Shown here piece by piece: positions 32,654 through 41,558 of a DNA stretch of 64,000 bases (the stretch's first letter is position 1; the number at the start of each line of letters is the position of its first letter). This stretch comes from Kosakonia sp. SMBL-WEM22 (GTDB lineage Bacteria > Pseudomonadota > Gammaproteobacteria > Enterobacterales > Enterobacteriaceae): assembly GCF_014490785.1 (NCBI RefSeq), contig NZ_CP051488.1:1426001-1490000 (forward strand), written 5' to 3'. The position numbers and the translations under genes were made by a program. The notes under the pieces are model-generated. The model had not been told where the DNA came from. It worked only from the letters and a program-made list of their open reading frames with translations, and ran no database searches.

Positions 32654-33037
32654 TCAGTTCGCGTTAGCGGTTGAGAAGAGCCAGAACGCCAGGGCGGTCA
32701 TAGCGAACGATCCCAACAGGTTAACGGCGATATTCAGCAGCGCCCACCCTGCGCGCCCTTCCTGAAGTAAAAAGACCACTTCCGCCGAAAAGGTGGAGAA
32801 GGTCGTCAATCCGCCGCAAAAGCCTGTGGTCACCAGTACTTTCCACACGGGATCGATATGCGCCATACGGTTAAACCACGCCAGCCCGGCGCCAATAATA
32901 AATGCGCCAATTAAGTTAGCCGTCAGCGTACCAAGCGGAATGATTTGATGAACCGGGTTGAGTTTCATACTCAGCATCCAGCGCGCCACGCTGCCCGTGC
33001 CGCCGCCGATAAAAACCGCTAAAAGGAGTTGTAACAC
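32654..33037 (-). CDS. crcB: Fluoride channel CrcB/Fluc
   Basis: Small inner-membrane fluoride exporter working as an antiparallel dimer. The 127-residue product has four helices and the conserved GGTGSVARW, TANLIGAF and GFCGGLTTFSTFS segments with the pore Asn and Phe residues. It begins with GTG at 33037 (AGGA upstream). No fluoride riboswitch was recognised before it. It faces cspE at the 3' side. Confidence 0.95.
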   Translation of the reverse strand: MLQLLLAVFIGGGTGSVARWMLSMKLNPVHQIIPLGTLTANLIGAFIIGAGLAWFNRMAHIDPVWKVLVTTGFCGGLTTFSTFSAEVVFLLQEGRAGWALLNIAVNLLGSFAMTALAFWLFSTANAN

Positions 33038-33126
33038 TGAGCTATCCTGCTATCTGATAAATGAATGTGGCGAGTTTACCGTTGTGCCGGGAAACTGGCT
33101 ATGGCAATACTGTAAGGAGAAACGTG

Positions 33127-33915
33127 ATGATTGTTGCTGCCGGACAATTTGCTGTCACACCGGTGTGGCAAACTAACGCCCGAACGTGTGTAGAGTTGAT
33201 GGCGGAGGCTGCGCGTCAGCAAGCATCACTGCTGGTGCTGCCAGAGGCATTACTGGCGCGGGATGATAAAGACCCGCACATGTCGGTGAAATCTGCACAG
33301 CGGCTTGATGAGGGCTTTATCAGCCTGCTTTGCGAGGAGAGCCGCCGCAACACCCTGACCACCATACTTACTGTGCATGTTCCGTCGACGGCGGGTAGAG
33401 CGGTTAATACGCTGGTGGTATTGCGCGGCGGGGAGGTCATCGCGCAGTATGCCAAGCTGCATCTTTATGATGCGTTTAGCATGCAGGAGTCCGCGCGGGT
33501 CGATGCCGGAAACGCATTGCCGCCGCTGATTGAGGTGGAGGGCATGCTGGTCGGTCTGATGACCTGCTACGATCTGCGTTTCCCTGAGCTGGCATTATCG
33601 CTGGCGTTGCAGGGGGCTGAACTGCTGGTGCTGCCCGCCGCGTGGGTGCGCGGGCCACTAAAAGAGATGCACTGGGCAACGCTGCTTGCCGCGCGGGCGC
33701 TCGACACTACGTGCTATGTAGTGGCTGCCGGCGAGTGCGGCAACAAGAATATTGGCCAAAGCCGGATTGTCGATCCGCAAGGTGTTACGCTTGCGGCAGC
33801 AGCTGAAGAGGCCCGGCTAATATTTGCCGAAGCGTCTGCTGAGCGTGTGGCACAAACGCGGGAGAAGCTGCCCGTGTTGCGCAATCGCCGTTTTGCGCAT
33901 CCTCAATTGTTGTGA
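33127..33915 (+). CDS. ybeM: Deaminated glutathione amidase YbeM
   Basis: Nitrilase-superfamily enzyme that hydrolyses deaminated glutathione made by side reactions of transaminases (metabolite repair). The 262-residue product has the full catalytic triad: Glu40 in LPEAL, Lys110 in YAKLHLYD and Cys147 in MTCYDLRFPE. AAGGAGAAA precedes the ATG at 33127. The reading frame is intact, whereas the copy in E. coli K-12 is known to be broken. It lies between crcB and tatE. Confidence 0.93.
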   Translation: MIVAAGQFAVTPVWQTNARTCVELMAEAARQQASLLVLPEALLARDDKDPHMSVKSAQRLDEGFISLLCEESRRNTLTTILTVHVPSTAGRAVNTLVVLRGGEVIAQYAKLHLYDAFSMQESARVDAGNALPPLIEVEGMLVGLMTCYDLRFPELALSLALQGAELLVLPAAWVRGPLKEMHWATLLAARALDTTCYVVAAGECGNKNIGQSRIVDPQGVTLAAAAEEARLIFAEASAERVAQTREKLPVLRNRRFAHPQLL

Positions 33916-34043
33916 TGTTTTTTTAATCAGTGCTTGATTCATCTCGTTACAGATTGCTATTGTGTGCGCGCACTGAATGACCGTTAATGGTGTCGGGTTA
34001 TCAACGGTGCTTTTTACAGCCTGTTTTATGAAAGAAGGTATCT

Positions 34044-34241
34044 ATGGGTGAGATTAGTATTACTAAACTGCTGGTCGTGGCCGCGTTAGTGGTTCTGCTG
34101 TTTGGAACCAAGAAACTGCGTACACTGGGCGGCGATCTTGGCGCAGCGATCAAAGGCTTCAAAAAAGCCATGAACGATGATGATGCCGCGAAGAAAGACG
34201 CTGACGTCGTTACCGCAGAGAAACTCTCTCACAAAGAGTAA
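34044..34241 (+). CDS. tatE: Sec-independent translocase subunit TatE
   Basis: TatA-like membrane protein of the twin-arginine export system; in E. coli it is a minor component that can join TatA complexes. The 65-residue product has one N-terminal helix (ITKLLVVAALVVLLFG), the hinge FGTKKLRTLGGDLG and an amphipathic helix, then a short charged tail. GAAAGAAGG supports the start. It is a single gene before lipA. Confidence 0.96.
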   Translation: MGEISITKLLVVAALVVLLFGTKKLRTLGGDLGAAIKGFKKAMNDDDAAKKDADVVTAEKLSHKE

Positions 34242-34260
34242 TCCGCCACGACAGGCGAAA

Positions 34261-34286
34261 AAAAACCGGCTCTCAGGCCGGTTTTT
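34261..34286. terminator. Bidirectional terminator between tatE and lipA
   Basis: AAAAACCGGC-TCTCAG-GCCGGTTTTT: stem flanked by A-run and T-run between two converging genes. Confidence 0.92.
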
Positions 34287-34308
34287 CTGTTTTCAGTGTA
34301 AGTAAGTG

Positions 34309-35274
34309 TTACTTCACTTCCATCCCTTTGGCCTGCAGATCCGCATGGTAAGAGGAGCGGACGAACGGACCGCACGCGGCATGGGTAAAGCCCATCGCCA
34401 GCGCTTCCTCTTTCATCTCTTCAAACTCATCCGGGCTGACATAGCGCTGCACCGGCAGGTGATGACGGCTCGGTTGCAGATACTGGCCCAGCGTCAGCAT
34501 GGTGACGCCATGGCGGCGCAGATCGCGCATCACTTCAATGATTTCCGCATTGGTTTCGCCTAAACCGACCATCAGGCCCGATTTCGTCGGGATCTCCGGA
34601 TGCGCTTCTTTAAAACGCTCCAGCAGTTTCAGCGACCAGTTGTAATCCGCGCCCGGACGCACCTGGCGGTAGATACGCGGCACGTTTTCGAGGTTGTGGT
34701 TAAACACATCTGGCGGCGTGGCGGTGAGAATATCGAGCGCGCGATCCATACGGCCACGGAAATCCGGCACCAGCGTTTCAATTTTGATCGATGGGCTCTT
34801 CTCACGAATCGCGGTAATGCAGTCAGCAAAGTGCTGAGCGCCGCCGTCGCGCAGATCGTCGCGGTCAACGGAGGTGATCACCACGTAACGCAGCGCCATA
34901 TCGGCGATAGTCTGCGCGAGTTTCAGCGGTTCGTTCGCATCCGGCGCAACAGGACGGCCATGTGCCACATCGCAGAAGGGGCAGCGACGCGTGCAGATGG
35001 CACCGAGGATCATAAACGTGGCGGTACCGTGGTTGAAACACTCAGCGAGGTTCGGGCAGGAGGCCTCTTCGCAAACAGAGTGCAGCCCGTTTTTGCGCAT
35101 GGCAGCTTTGATACCCTGGATACGGGAGGAGTCGGCCGGGAGTTTGATTTTCATCCATTCCGGTTTTCTTAACAGGGCTTCACGCTCTGTTGCCACGTTT
35201 TTTACCGGGATAAGCGCCATTTTATCGGCGTCGCGATATTTTACACCGCGTTCCATCACAATGGGTTTACTCAT
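34309..35274 (-). CDS. lipA: Lipoyl synthase LipA
   Basis: Radical SAM enzyme that inserts two sulfurs into octanoyl groups on the lipoyl domains of 2-oxoacid dehydrogenases and the glycine cleavage H protein. The 321-residue product equals E. coli LipA in length. It has both cluster motifs: CEEASCPNLAEC for the auxiliary 4Fe-4S cluster and CTRRCPFC for the radical SAM cluster. It works after LipB, encoded 1.5 kb upstream; ybeF lies between. Confidence 0.98.
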   Translation of the reverse strand: MSKPIVMERGVKYRDADKMALIPVKNVATEREALLRKPEWMKIKLPADSSRIQGIKAAMRKNGLHSVCEEASCPNLAECFNHGTATFMILGAICTRRCPFCDVAHGRPVAPDANEPLKLAQTIADMALRYVVITSVDRDDLRDGGAQHFADCITAIREKSPSIKIETLVPDFRGRMDRALDILTATPPDVFNHNLENVPRIYRQVRPGADYNWSLKLLERFKEAHPEIPTKSGLMVGLGETNAEIIEVMRDLRRHGVTMLTLGQYLQPSRHHLPVQRYVSPDEFEEMKEEALAMGFTHAACGPFVRSSYHADLQAKGMEVK

Positions 35275-35484
35275 AGCGTGCGTGTTCCAGTTGCGGGTGA
35301 CGAAGAAGGCATTTCAATTCAAGGAGAAGTTGTATTTATCAACTATTTTTGAATTAACGTAGGCGCAGTATACCATCTCTGGCGGGGATAAAGCAGCCTG
35401 ACGCGCTGCCAAATTGTGAAATAGTTGTTGTTTTGTGCTTTATGTCCGCAGGCCTTTTATCACCTTTCCTGGCGCTAGCGCGCG

Positions 35485-36438
35485 TTAAAACGCCCGTCTG
35501 ATCACATCTACCACGCTCTCCAGCACCGGGTCGCGCAGGCTCAACTTATTGTAATAGAGCGAAATATCCAGCCGCTCATTGTTAACCGGCGGGAAGGGGA
35601 TCTCGACCAGTGGCCAGCATTGGCGGAAAAGGTCATATAAACGGGAAGGCATTAGCCCGAGCAGATCGCTGTTACCAATCAATGCTGCGATTGTGAACAT
35701 ATTGTAACTACTAAAAGAGATCTGTCGTTCAGGGAAGAGATCCTGCATCCGTTGGCGCAGCGCACCCAGGTTTTGCCCCTCAAGCATCAACAGCGTGTGC
35801 TCATATTTCTGTAATGCCAGCTCATTAACCGGTTCATTCAGGCAAGGGTGATCTTTGCGGCACACCAGCATCAAACGGTCGGAAAAGAGAACGTGATGAT
35901 TGATGGTACGTGAGCTGGCAATGTGGGTATCGATGATCAGGTCGGTCTGGAACTGACTGAGCTGGCTCTCGGCATCATTTATCGGAATGTTGCGCATCAT
36001 CAGATGCGGAGCGCTCTCTTTAATCGCCTGAAAAACTACCGGGATCACCAGCGCGCCGATAGAGGGCGTAGTGCCCACTGTTATGGTGCGCTGCTTATCG
36101 TAGCTGCCGGTTAAATCAAGTGCGCCGAGAATCGATTCCAGCCCCTGGCTGATATATTCATGCAGATGGGCGGCATAAGCGGTTGGCGTGACGCCCTGGC
36201 CTTTGCGAATGAAAAGCGGATCGGGAAATATTGAACGCAGCTTTTGAATTGACTGGCTAATAGCAGACGGCGTCAGGTTCAGCACTTTCGCGGCGTTAAC
36301 GATCCCTTTATGAACATATACCGCCTCAAAAATGGTCAATAAATTGAGATCAATATTGCGCAGGGTTCGGAAGACTTGCGGCTTATCATCCTGGGGACGC
36401 ACTGTTATTCGCTTTTCCGGCAGGCTTTTATTATCCAC
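35485..36438 (-). CDS. ybeF: LysR-type regulator YbeF
   Basis: LysR-family transcription factor of 317 residues, same length as E. coli YbeF. An N-terminal extension precedes the helix-turn-helix (RNIDLNLLTIFEAVY, AAKVLNLTPSAISQSIQKLR); the rest is the inducer-binding domain. The start is a GTG at 36438 with GGAGCA eight bases before it. The effector and targets are not known. It lies between lipB and lipA, as in E. coli. Confidence 0.92.
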   Translation of the reverse strand: MDNKSLPEKRITVRPQDDKPQVFRTLRNIDLNLLTIFEAVYVHKGIVNAAKVLNLTPSAISQSIQKLRSIFPDPLFIRKGQGVTPTAYAAHLHEYISQGLESILGALDLTGSYDKQRTITVGTTPSIGALVIPVVFQAIKESAPHLMMRNIPINDAESQLSQFQTDLIIDTHIASSRTINHHVLFSDRLMLVCRKDHPCLNEPVNELALQKYEHTLLMLEGQNLGALRQRMQDLFPERQISFSSYNMFTIAALIGNSDLLGLMPSRLYDLFRQCWPLVEIPFPPVNNERLDISLYYNKLSLRDPVLESVVDVIRRAF

Positions 36439-36744
36439 GCTTGTGCTCCGTTTTCATTCGCAATATGAATGATAGTTGAATTTGTTTTATTTGTTTAACA
36501 GCAAACTGAGTTAACGTCCTGTCTCGTCTCATCATTACGTAGATTTTTCATCGCGATGCCGGGCAATGGAGTCGGGAAACAATTGGCCTGAAGCATATGT
36601 ACAAAGTCTGGCGAAGCATGGTAACGCATATTAGCCAGAACGGTCAGGCAGGTTGAAAATAGAGAATATGGCTTCTATTGTAAAGCCTTAACAGGGCAAA
36701 TAAATAACGACCCGCACAAATTGCGGGCCGTGATACATCATACA
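36439..36744. other. Gap between ybeF and lipB
   Basis: About 306 bases holding the ybeF promoter side (AT-rich, around GAATTTGTTTTATTTG) and the lipB terminator. No ORF with a ribosome site is seen. Confidence 0.5.
36711..36727 (-). terminator. Terminator of lipB
   Basis: 6-bp stem CCCGCA/TGCGGG with a 5-base loop; on the minus strand it is followed by GTTATTTATTT. Confidence 0.65.
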
Positions 36745-37386
36745 TTAAGCGCTCATATATTGATGAGGCGGATTGTTTAGTAACGCTAAAAAGTGCTGGA
36801 TAAGAATCGTCCTTATTTTCTCCACACTCGCGTTTTCAACAAGTTTGCTGACCTGCGTCATTTCCATGCCGGCGTAACCACAGGGGTTGATGCGCATGAA
36901 GGGTGCCAGATCCATATCAATATTGAGCGCCAGGCCATGGAATGAGCAGCCTTTACGAATGCGCAAACCGAGCGAGCAGATCTTCTTCCCATCGACATAA
37001 ACGCCTGGCGCATCCGGACGTGCATTCGCCACAATACCGAGCTGCGCCAGGGTATTGATCACCGTGTTTTCCAGCAGCGTGACCAGTTCACGCACGCCAA
37101 TTTTTCGACGCTTGAGGTTAATTAACACATACATCACCTGCTGGCCCGGACCGTGGTAAGTCACCTGGCCGCCGCGATCGCTCTGAATGACCGGAATATC
37201 GCCCGCGGCGAGCACGTGTTCGGCTTTTCCGGCCTGACCCTGAGTAAATACGGGCGGGTGTTCCACCAGCCAGATCTCATCTGGTGTGTCGTCATCGCGA
37301 CGATCGGTAAAGTCGTGCATCTCCTGTGAAACAGGCGCGTAAGGCTGCAAACCAAGATTGCGGATAAGAATGATGTCCTGAGACAA
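36745..37386 (-). CDS. lipB: Octanoyltransferase LipB
   Basis: Transfers octanoate from acyl carrier protein to lipoyl domains, the first step of lipoate assembly. The 213-residue product has the catalytic Cys in NPCGYAGMEM and the Lys in GKKICSLGLRI, plus the RGGQVTYHGPGQ loop. It starts with TTG at 37386 (CCGGAG upstream), as in E. coli. It is behind ybeD on the same strand. Confidence 0.97.
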   Translation of the reverse strand: MSQDIILIRNLGLQPYAPVSQEMHDFTDRRDDDTPDEIWLVEHPPVFTQGQAGKAEHVLAAGDIPVIQSDRGGQVTYHGPGQQVMYVLINLKRRKIGVRELVTLLENTVINTLAQLGIVANARPDAPGVYVDGKKICSLGLRIRKGCSFHGLALNIDMDLAPFMRINPCGYAGMEMTQVSKLVENASVEKIRTILIQHFLALLNNPPHQYMSA

Positions 37387-37473
37387 AACGGCATCTCCGG
37401 CGGAGAAAAGAGTGCGGGGAGTATATCACAGCGAAAACGTTACCCGAATGGCTCCGGGTAACGTCATTAATGA

Positions 37474-37737
37474 TTACAGCACCATGCGAACAATTTCGAT
37501 ATTGCCAAGCTCTTCGTACAGCGTTTCAACCTGTTCAATATGTGTCGCATTGATGGTAATCGAGACCGAGTGGTAATTGCCTTTGCTGCTCGGTTTTACC
37601 TGCGGAGAGTAATCACCTGGCGCATGGCGCTGTACCACTTCAACCACCAGATCAACCAGCTCAGGTTTCGCCAGACCCATCACTTTGTAAGTAAAAGGTG
37701 TCGGGAATTCAAGCAGTTCTTTAAGATTGGTTTTCAT
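37474..37737 (-). CDS. ybeD: DUF493 family protein YbeD
   Basis: Small ACT-like-fold protein of 87 residues, same as E. coli YbeD, with the conserved start LKELLEFPTPFTYKVMG and end ELGNIEIVRMVL. Its function is not well known; it is always near dacA and lipB. The ATG is followed by the typical KTNLKE. It is separated from dacA by a strong terminator, and so probably has its own promoter together with lipB. Confidence 0.95.
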   Translation of the reverse strand: MKTNLKELLEFPTPFTYKVMGLAKPELVDLVVEVVQRHAPGDYSPQVKPSSKGNYHSVSITINATHIEQVETLYEELGNIEIVRMVL

Positions 37738-37761
37738 GTCAGCTCCGGCGTAAAAAATAAC

Positions 37762-37786
37762 AACTCCTGCCGCAGGGGCAGGAGTT
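37762..37786. terminator. Terminator of dacA
   Basis: 10-bp perfect stem AACTCCTGCC/GGCAGGAGTT with a 5-base loop; T-runs on both sides, so it can act in either direction. Confidence 0.9.
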
Positions 37787-37840
37787 TTTTGAGATGTTCA
37801 GTATATGGGGGCAGAGATCACACTTTCAAGTGCGCACGTT

Positions 37841-39052
37841 TTAGCCAAACCAGTGGTGGAACATCAATTTGATGTAATCAATGATTTTGCCGAAGAAGTT
37901 GCCTTCCGGGATCTCCTGCAGCACCACCAGCGGACGCTGTTCGATGGTTTTGCCATCCAGCTGGAAGTTGATGCTCCCCACTACCTGGTTTTTCTGCAGC
38001 GGCGCGTGCAGCTCGCTGGTGTTGAGCACATAGCTCGCTTTCAGGTCTTTCATACGACCGCGCGGAATGGTCAGGTAGACATCTTTATCCACGCCCAGTG
38101 AGGCGCGATCGCTGTCGCCGAACCAGGCGGGCTCAGAGGCGAACTCTTTCCCGGCTTTCAGCGGGCTGACGGTTTCAAAGAAGCGGAAGCCCCAGGTGAG
38201 CAGTTTTTTGCTCTCGGTTTCACGCCCTTTAAAGGTACGCCCCCCCATTACGGCAGAGATCAAACGCATCTGGCCTTCGGTTGCCGAAGCCACCAGGTTG
38301 TACCCGGCGCGATCGGTGTGACCGGTTTTGATGCCGTCAACGTTGAGGCTGTTATCCCACAGCAGGCCATTACGGTTGGTCTGGCGGATGCCGTTGAAGG
38401 TGAACTCTTTCTCTTTGTAGATAGAGTACTCATTCGGCACATCACGGATCAGCGCCTGGCCAATCAGCGCCATATCACGGGCGGAGCTGTACTGGCCTTC
38501 AGCATCCAGGCCGTGCACGGTCTGGAAGTGGCTGTTTTTCAGTCCCAGCGCGTTAACATAGCTGTTCATCAGGCCAACAAATGCGTCCTGGCTGCCGGCG
38601 ACGTAGTCGGCCATCGCCACGCAGGCGTCATTGCCCGACTGCAGATTAATACCACGGATAAGCTGGGAAACCGGCACCTGCATGCCAGGTTTCAGGAACA
38701 TCAGCGAGGAGCCGCGGAACACCGGGTTGCCGGTTGCCCAGGCGTCATTACCGATGGTCACCAGGTCGCTCTCTTTGAACTTGCCCGCTTTCATCGCCTG
38801 GCCGATAACGTAACTGGTCATCATTTTGGTCAGGCTCGCCGGATCGCGACGCGCATCGGCGTTCTGTTCCGCCAGCACTTTGCCAGAGTTGTAATCGATC
38901 AGGATATAGGACTCCGCATCGATCTGCGGAACGCCTGGGATCATGGTTTTAATGTTCAGGTCATCGGCATGCGCAGCGGAGAGGGCAGCTGCGGTCAGCG
39001 CCGTGGTGAGCGCCAGGCGCTGCACGAAACGAGCGGAAAAAGTGGTCTTCAT
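37841..39052 (-). CDS. dacA: D-alanyl-D-alanine carboxypeptidase PBP5 (DacA)
   Basis: Periplasmic low-molecular-weight penicillin-binding protein that trims the terminal D-Ala of peptidoglycan stem peptides and so keeps cell shape even. The 403-residue product has a signal peptide (ending LSAAHA), active-site SLTKMM (SxxK), SGND as the SxN motif and KTGHTD (KTG), then the beta-domain and a C-terminal amphipathic membrane anchor (GKIIDYIKLMFHHWFG). Confidence 0.98.
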   Translation of the reverse strand: MKTTFSARFVQRLALTTALTAAALSAAHADDLNIKTMIPGVPQIDAESYILIDYNSGKVLAEQNADARRDPASLTKMMTSYVIGQAMKAGKFKESDLVTIGNDAWATGNPVFRGSSLMFLKPGMQVPVSQLIRGINLQSGNDACVAMADYVAGSQDAFVGLMNSYVNALGLKNSHFQTVHGLDAEGQYSSARDMALIGQALIRDVPNEYSIYKEKEFTFNGIRQTNRNGLLWDNSLNVDGIKTGHTDRAGYNLVASATEGQMRLISAVMGGRTFKGRETESKKLLTWGFRFFETVSPLKAGKEFASEPAWFGDSDRASLGVDKDVYLTIPRGRMKDLKASYVLNTSELHAPLQKNQVVGSINFQLDGKTIEQRPLVVLQEIPEGNFFGKIIDYIKLMFHHWFG

Positions 39053-39191
39053 GGTCGAACAACGACATCCGTGATGGAGTTAAAAAAAAGTGCCTTACTA
39101 TAGCAAAAGCTATACCGGCAGGCATCTGACTTTGCGCGTGAGAGTGTGAATCACACTTACACAAATTGACAAAATCAGACACCTTTCCTGA

Positions 39192-40433
39192 CTACTGAGC
39201 GCGCGTCACAAAGGATTGCAACTGCGCTTCGCTCTGCAGACGCTGCTGCAAGGCGTTGGCTTCAGACTTATTGCTGAATGGCCCTAACTGAATACGCCAC
39301 ACCGCGCCATTCTGCGTCACGCGGCCCGGCACGGAGAACTGCTGCGCCAGACGCTGCTGGTACTGCTGCGCGCGGGTCTGATCGCTTACTGCTCCTACCT
39401 GCACCACATAGCTTCCGCTGGCCGCTGCAGCAGCAGCAGGCGCACTGGCTGCAGGTGTCGCGCTGTGAACGGTGCCCTGCACCGAGCCAGGTGCCGTTAC
39501 CGGAGAGTTACGGGTAGCGGGCGCGGCCGTCTGCGTGACCGGCTCGCTCTGGTTAACCGGCGTGGTGGCGACAGGCTGAGTATTGGTGTTCATTGCGGGC
39601 TGCGCGGCCTCGCTGCTCTCCAGCACGCCAGAGGCGAGCGGCGTTTGCGCGCCGAGGAAACCACCGCTGCGCACCGGGGCGCCGGTCGGATCGTCGCTTT
39701 TCAGCGTGTCGTTACTGATCGGCTGCACGTTAGCCTGTGCTTCCGCTGGCTGAGCGTCGCCCGGCTGTGCGGCAATCGGCTGCATCGGTTGGGCTTCATT
39801 CGCCTGCGGCGCAGCGCTCATGCTGCCTCCGCTCAAATCGGGGCGCGCCGGCAGGGCATAGGTCTGCTGCGCCACTTTGGTACAGGCCATCCCCGGACCG
39901 GAGAGCGAACCATCCTGCGCGACGATAATCGGATCGATGCGCACTTTGGTGTTATTGGAGGTGTTGAGACGATCGGCAGAGGCGCGCGAAAGCGAGATAA
40001 CGCGATCGTTGCCGTATGGGCCACGGTCATTGATGCGCACCACAATCATGCGCCCGTTCGCCAGGTTGGTAATGCGCGCATAGCTCGGGATCGGCAGCGT
40101 CGGGTGCGCGGCGGTGAGCTGCATCGGGTCGAACGCTTCACCGGAGGCGGTAAGATTGCTGCCCGGTTCGGCGTCATAAATGGCGGCAAAGCCCGCCTGG
40201 CTGAAGCGGGAGGGATCCTGCACGATGGTGTAGCGTTTACCGTCGCGCTCATAATCCTGATTCGCCGTGGCGCTAGGCGTTTCATAACGCGGCTCCGCGC
40301 CGCTAATCTCCACCACCGGGCCGTTGCAGACCGCAGGCTGCGGCGCAACCATCGTCTGCTGCTGATTATCATTACTCGTACAGGCCGCCAGTAACCCTGC
40401 TGCTATACAGATCCCAGGCCAAAGCTTATGCAT
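39192..40433 (-). CDS. rlpA: Septal-ring lipoprotein RlpA
   Basis: Outer-membrane lipoprotein found at the septum; in some species a lytic transglycosylase for naked glycan strands. The 413-residue product (E. coli about 362) has a lipobox LLAAC, a double-psi beta-barrel domain (about 80-180, ARITNLANGRMIVVRINDRGPY), a long Ala/Gln/Pro-rich linker rich in QP repeats, and a C-terminal SPOR domain (YVVQVGAVSDQTRAQQYQQR). The linker accounts for the extra length. It follows mrdB. Confidence 0.96.
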   Translation of the reverse strand: MHKLWPGICIAAGLLAACTSNDNQQQTMVAPQPAVCNGPVVEISGAEPRYETPSATANQDYERDGKRYTIVQDPSRFSQAGFAAIYDAEPGSNLTASGEAFDPMQLTAAHPTLPIPSYARITNLANGRMIVVRINDRGPYGNDRVISLSRASADRLNTSNNTKVRIDPIIVAQDGSLSGPGMACTKVAQQTYALPARPDLSGGSMSAAPQANEAQPMQPIAAQPGDAQPAEAQANVQPISNDTLKSDDPTGAPVRSGGFLGAQTPLASGVLESSEAAQPAMNTNTQPVATTPVNQSEPVTQTAAPATRNSPVTAPGSVQGTVHSATPAASAPAAAAAASGSYVVQVGAVSDQTRAQQYQQRLAQQFSVPGRVTQNGAVWRIQLGPFSNKSEANALQQRLQSEAQLQSFVTRAQ

Positions 40434-40443
40434 TGCGCACCTC

Positions 40444-41556
40444 TTATACGTTCTTGGACAACATTTTTCTGTGGGTATGGATCGACATTACGATACCAAA
40501 CCCGGCCATGAGTACGATGAGGGCGGAACCCCCGTAACTGATCAGCGGCAGCGGAACGCCTACCACCGGCAAGATACCGCTTACCATACCAATATTTACG
40601 AACACATATACGAACAGAATCAGCATCAAACCGCCGGCCATCACCCGGCCAAAGGTGGTTTGCGCTCGCGCGGCGATCCACAGCCCGCGCATGATCAACA
40701 GCAGATAGAGTGCCAGCAGGATCAAAATCCCCACCAGGCCCAGCTCCTCCGCCAGCACGGCGAAGATAAAGTCCGTGTGGCGCTCCGGCAGGAACTCCAG
40801 CTGCGACTGGGTGCCGTGCAGCCAGCCTTTGCCGCTGAGGCCGCCGGAACCAATGGCGATTTTTGACTGAATAATATGGTAGCCCGCGCCGAGCGGATCG
40901 GTTTCCGGATCGAGCAGCATCATCACGCGCTGGCGCTGATAATCATGCATCAGGAAGAACCACATTATCGGAATAAAAGCCGCAACAAGCAGCGCGGCAA
41001 TGCCGATTAGCCGCCAGCTCAGGCCGGAAAGAAACAGCACAAACAGCCCTGAGAGCACCACCAGAATTGAGGTGCCAAGATCCGGCTGTGCCGCCACCAG
41101 CAGGGTAGGGACAAAGATCAGCACCAGCGCGATGCCGGTATTTTTCAACGACGGCGGGCAGACATCGCGGTTGATAAAACGCGCCACCATCAGCGGTACG
41201 GCGATTTTGGCAATCTCCGAGGGTTGAAAGCGCACCACGCCGAGATCGAGCCAGCGCTGCGCCCCTTTGGAGATGGCGCCGAAGGCGTCAACCGCAATCA
41301 GAAGGATAACGCAGAAGACATAGAGATAGGGCGCCCAGCCTTCATAGACGCGCGGTGGCACCTGCGCCAGCACCACCATCACCACCAGCCCCATCGTAAT
41401 CTGGCCGATTTTACGTTCGGTCATGCCGATATCCTGGCCGCTGGCGCTCCAGATAACGATCGCACTGTAAAACAGCAGCGCGAGGATGATCAGCAGCAGC
41501 GCTGGGTCGAGATGGATCTTATCCCAGAACGATTTTTTGTTCGGATTATCCGTCAT
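40444..41556 (-). CDS. mrdB: Peptidoglycan glycosyltransferase RodA (MrdB)
   Basis: SEDS-family polymerase of the Rod complex that builds lateral wall together with PBP2. The 370-residue protein equals E. coli RodA in length, with ten predicted membrane helices, the conserved AAQPDLGTS loop and GMVSGILPVVGVPLPLISYG near the end. It is two bases behind mrdA and before rlpA in one transcription unit. Confidence 0.98.
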   Translation of the reverse strand: MTDNPNKKSFWDKIHLDPALLLIILALLFYSAIVIWSASGQDIGMTERKIGQITMGLVVMVVLAQVPPRVYEGWAPYLYVFCVILLIAVDAFGAISKGAQRWLDLGVVRFQPSEIAKIAVPLMVARFINRDVCPPSLKNTGIALVLIFVPTLLVAAQPDLGTSILVVLSGLFVLFLSGLSWRLIGIAALLVAAFIPIMWFFLMHDYQRQRVMMLLDPETDPLGAGYHIIQSKIAIGSGGLSGKGWLHGTQSQLEFLPERHTDFIFAVLAEELGLVGILILLALYLLLIMRGLWIAARAQTTFGRVMAGGLMLILFVYVFVNIGMVSGILPVVGVPLPLISYGGSALIVLMAGFGIVMSIHTHRKMLSKNV

Positions 41557-41558
41557 GA

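Noticed and set aside
32998..33126. Fluoride riboswitch before crcB
   Set aside because: The short sequence upstream of crcB shows no recognisable fluoride-riboswitch pattern.
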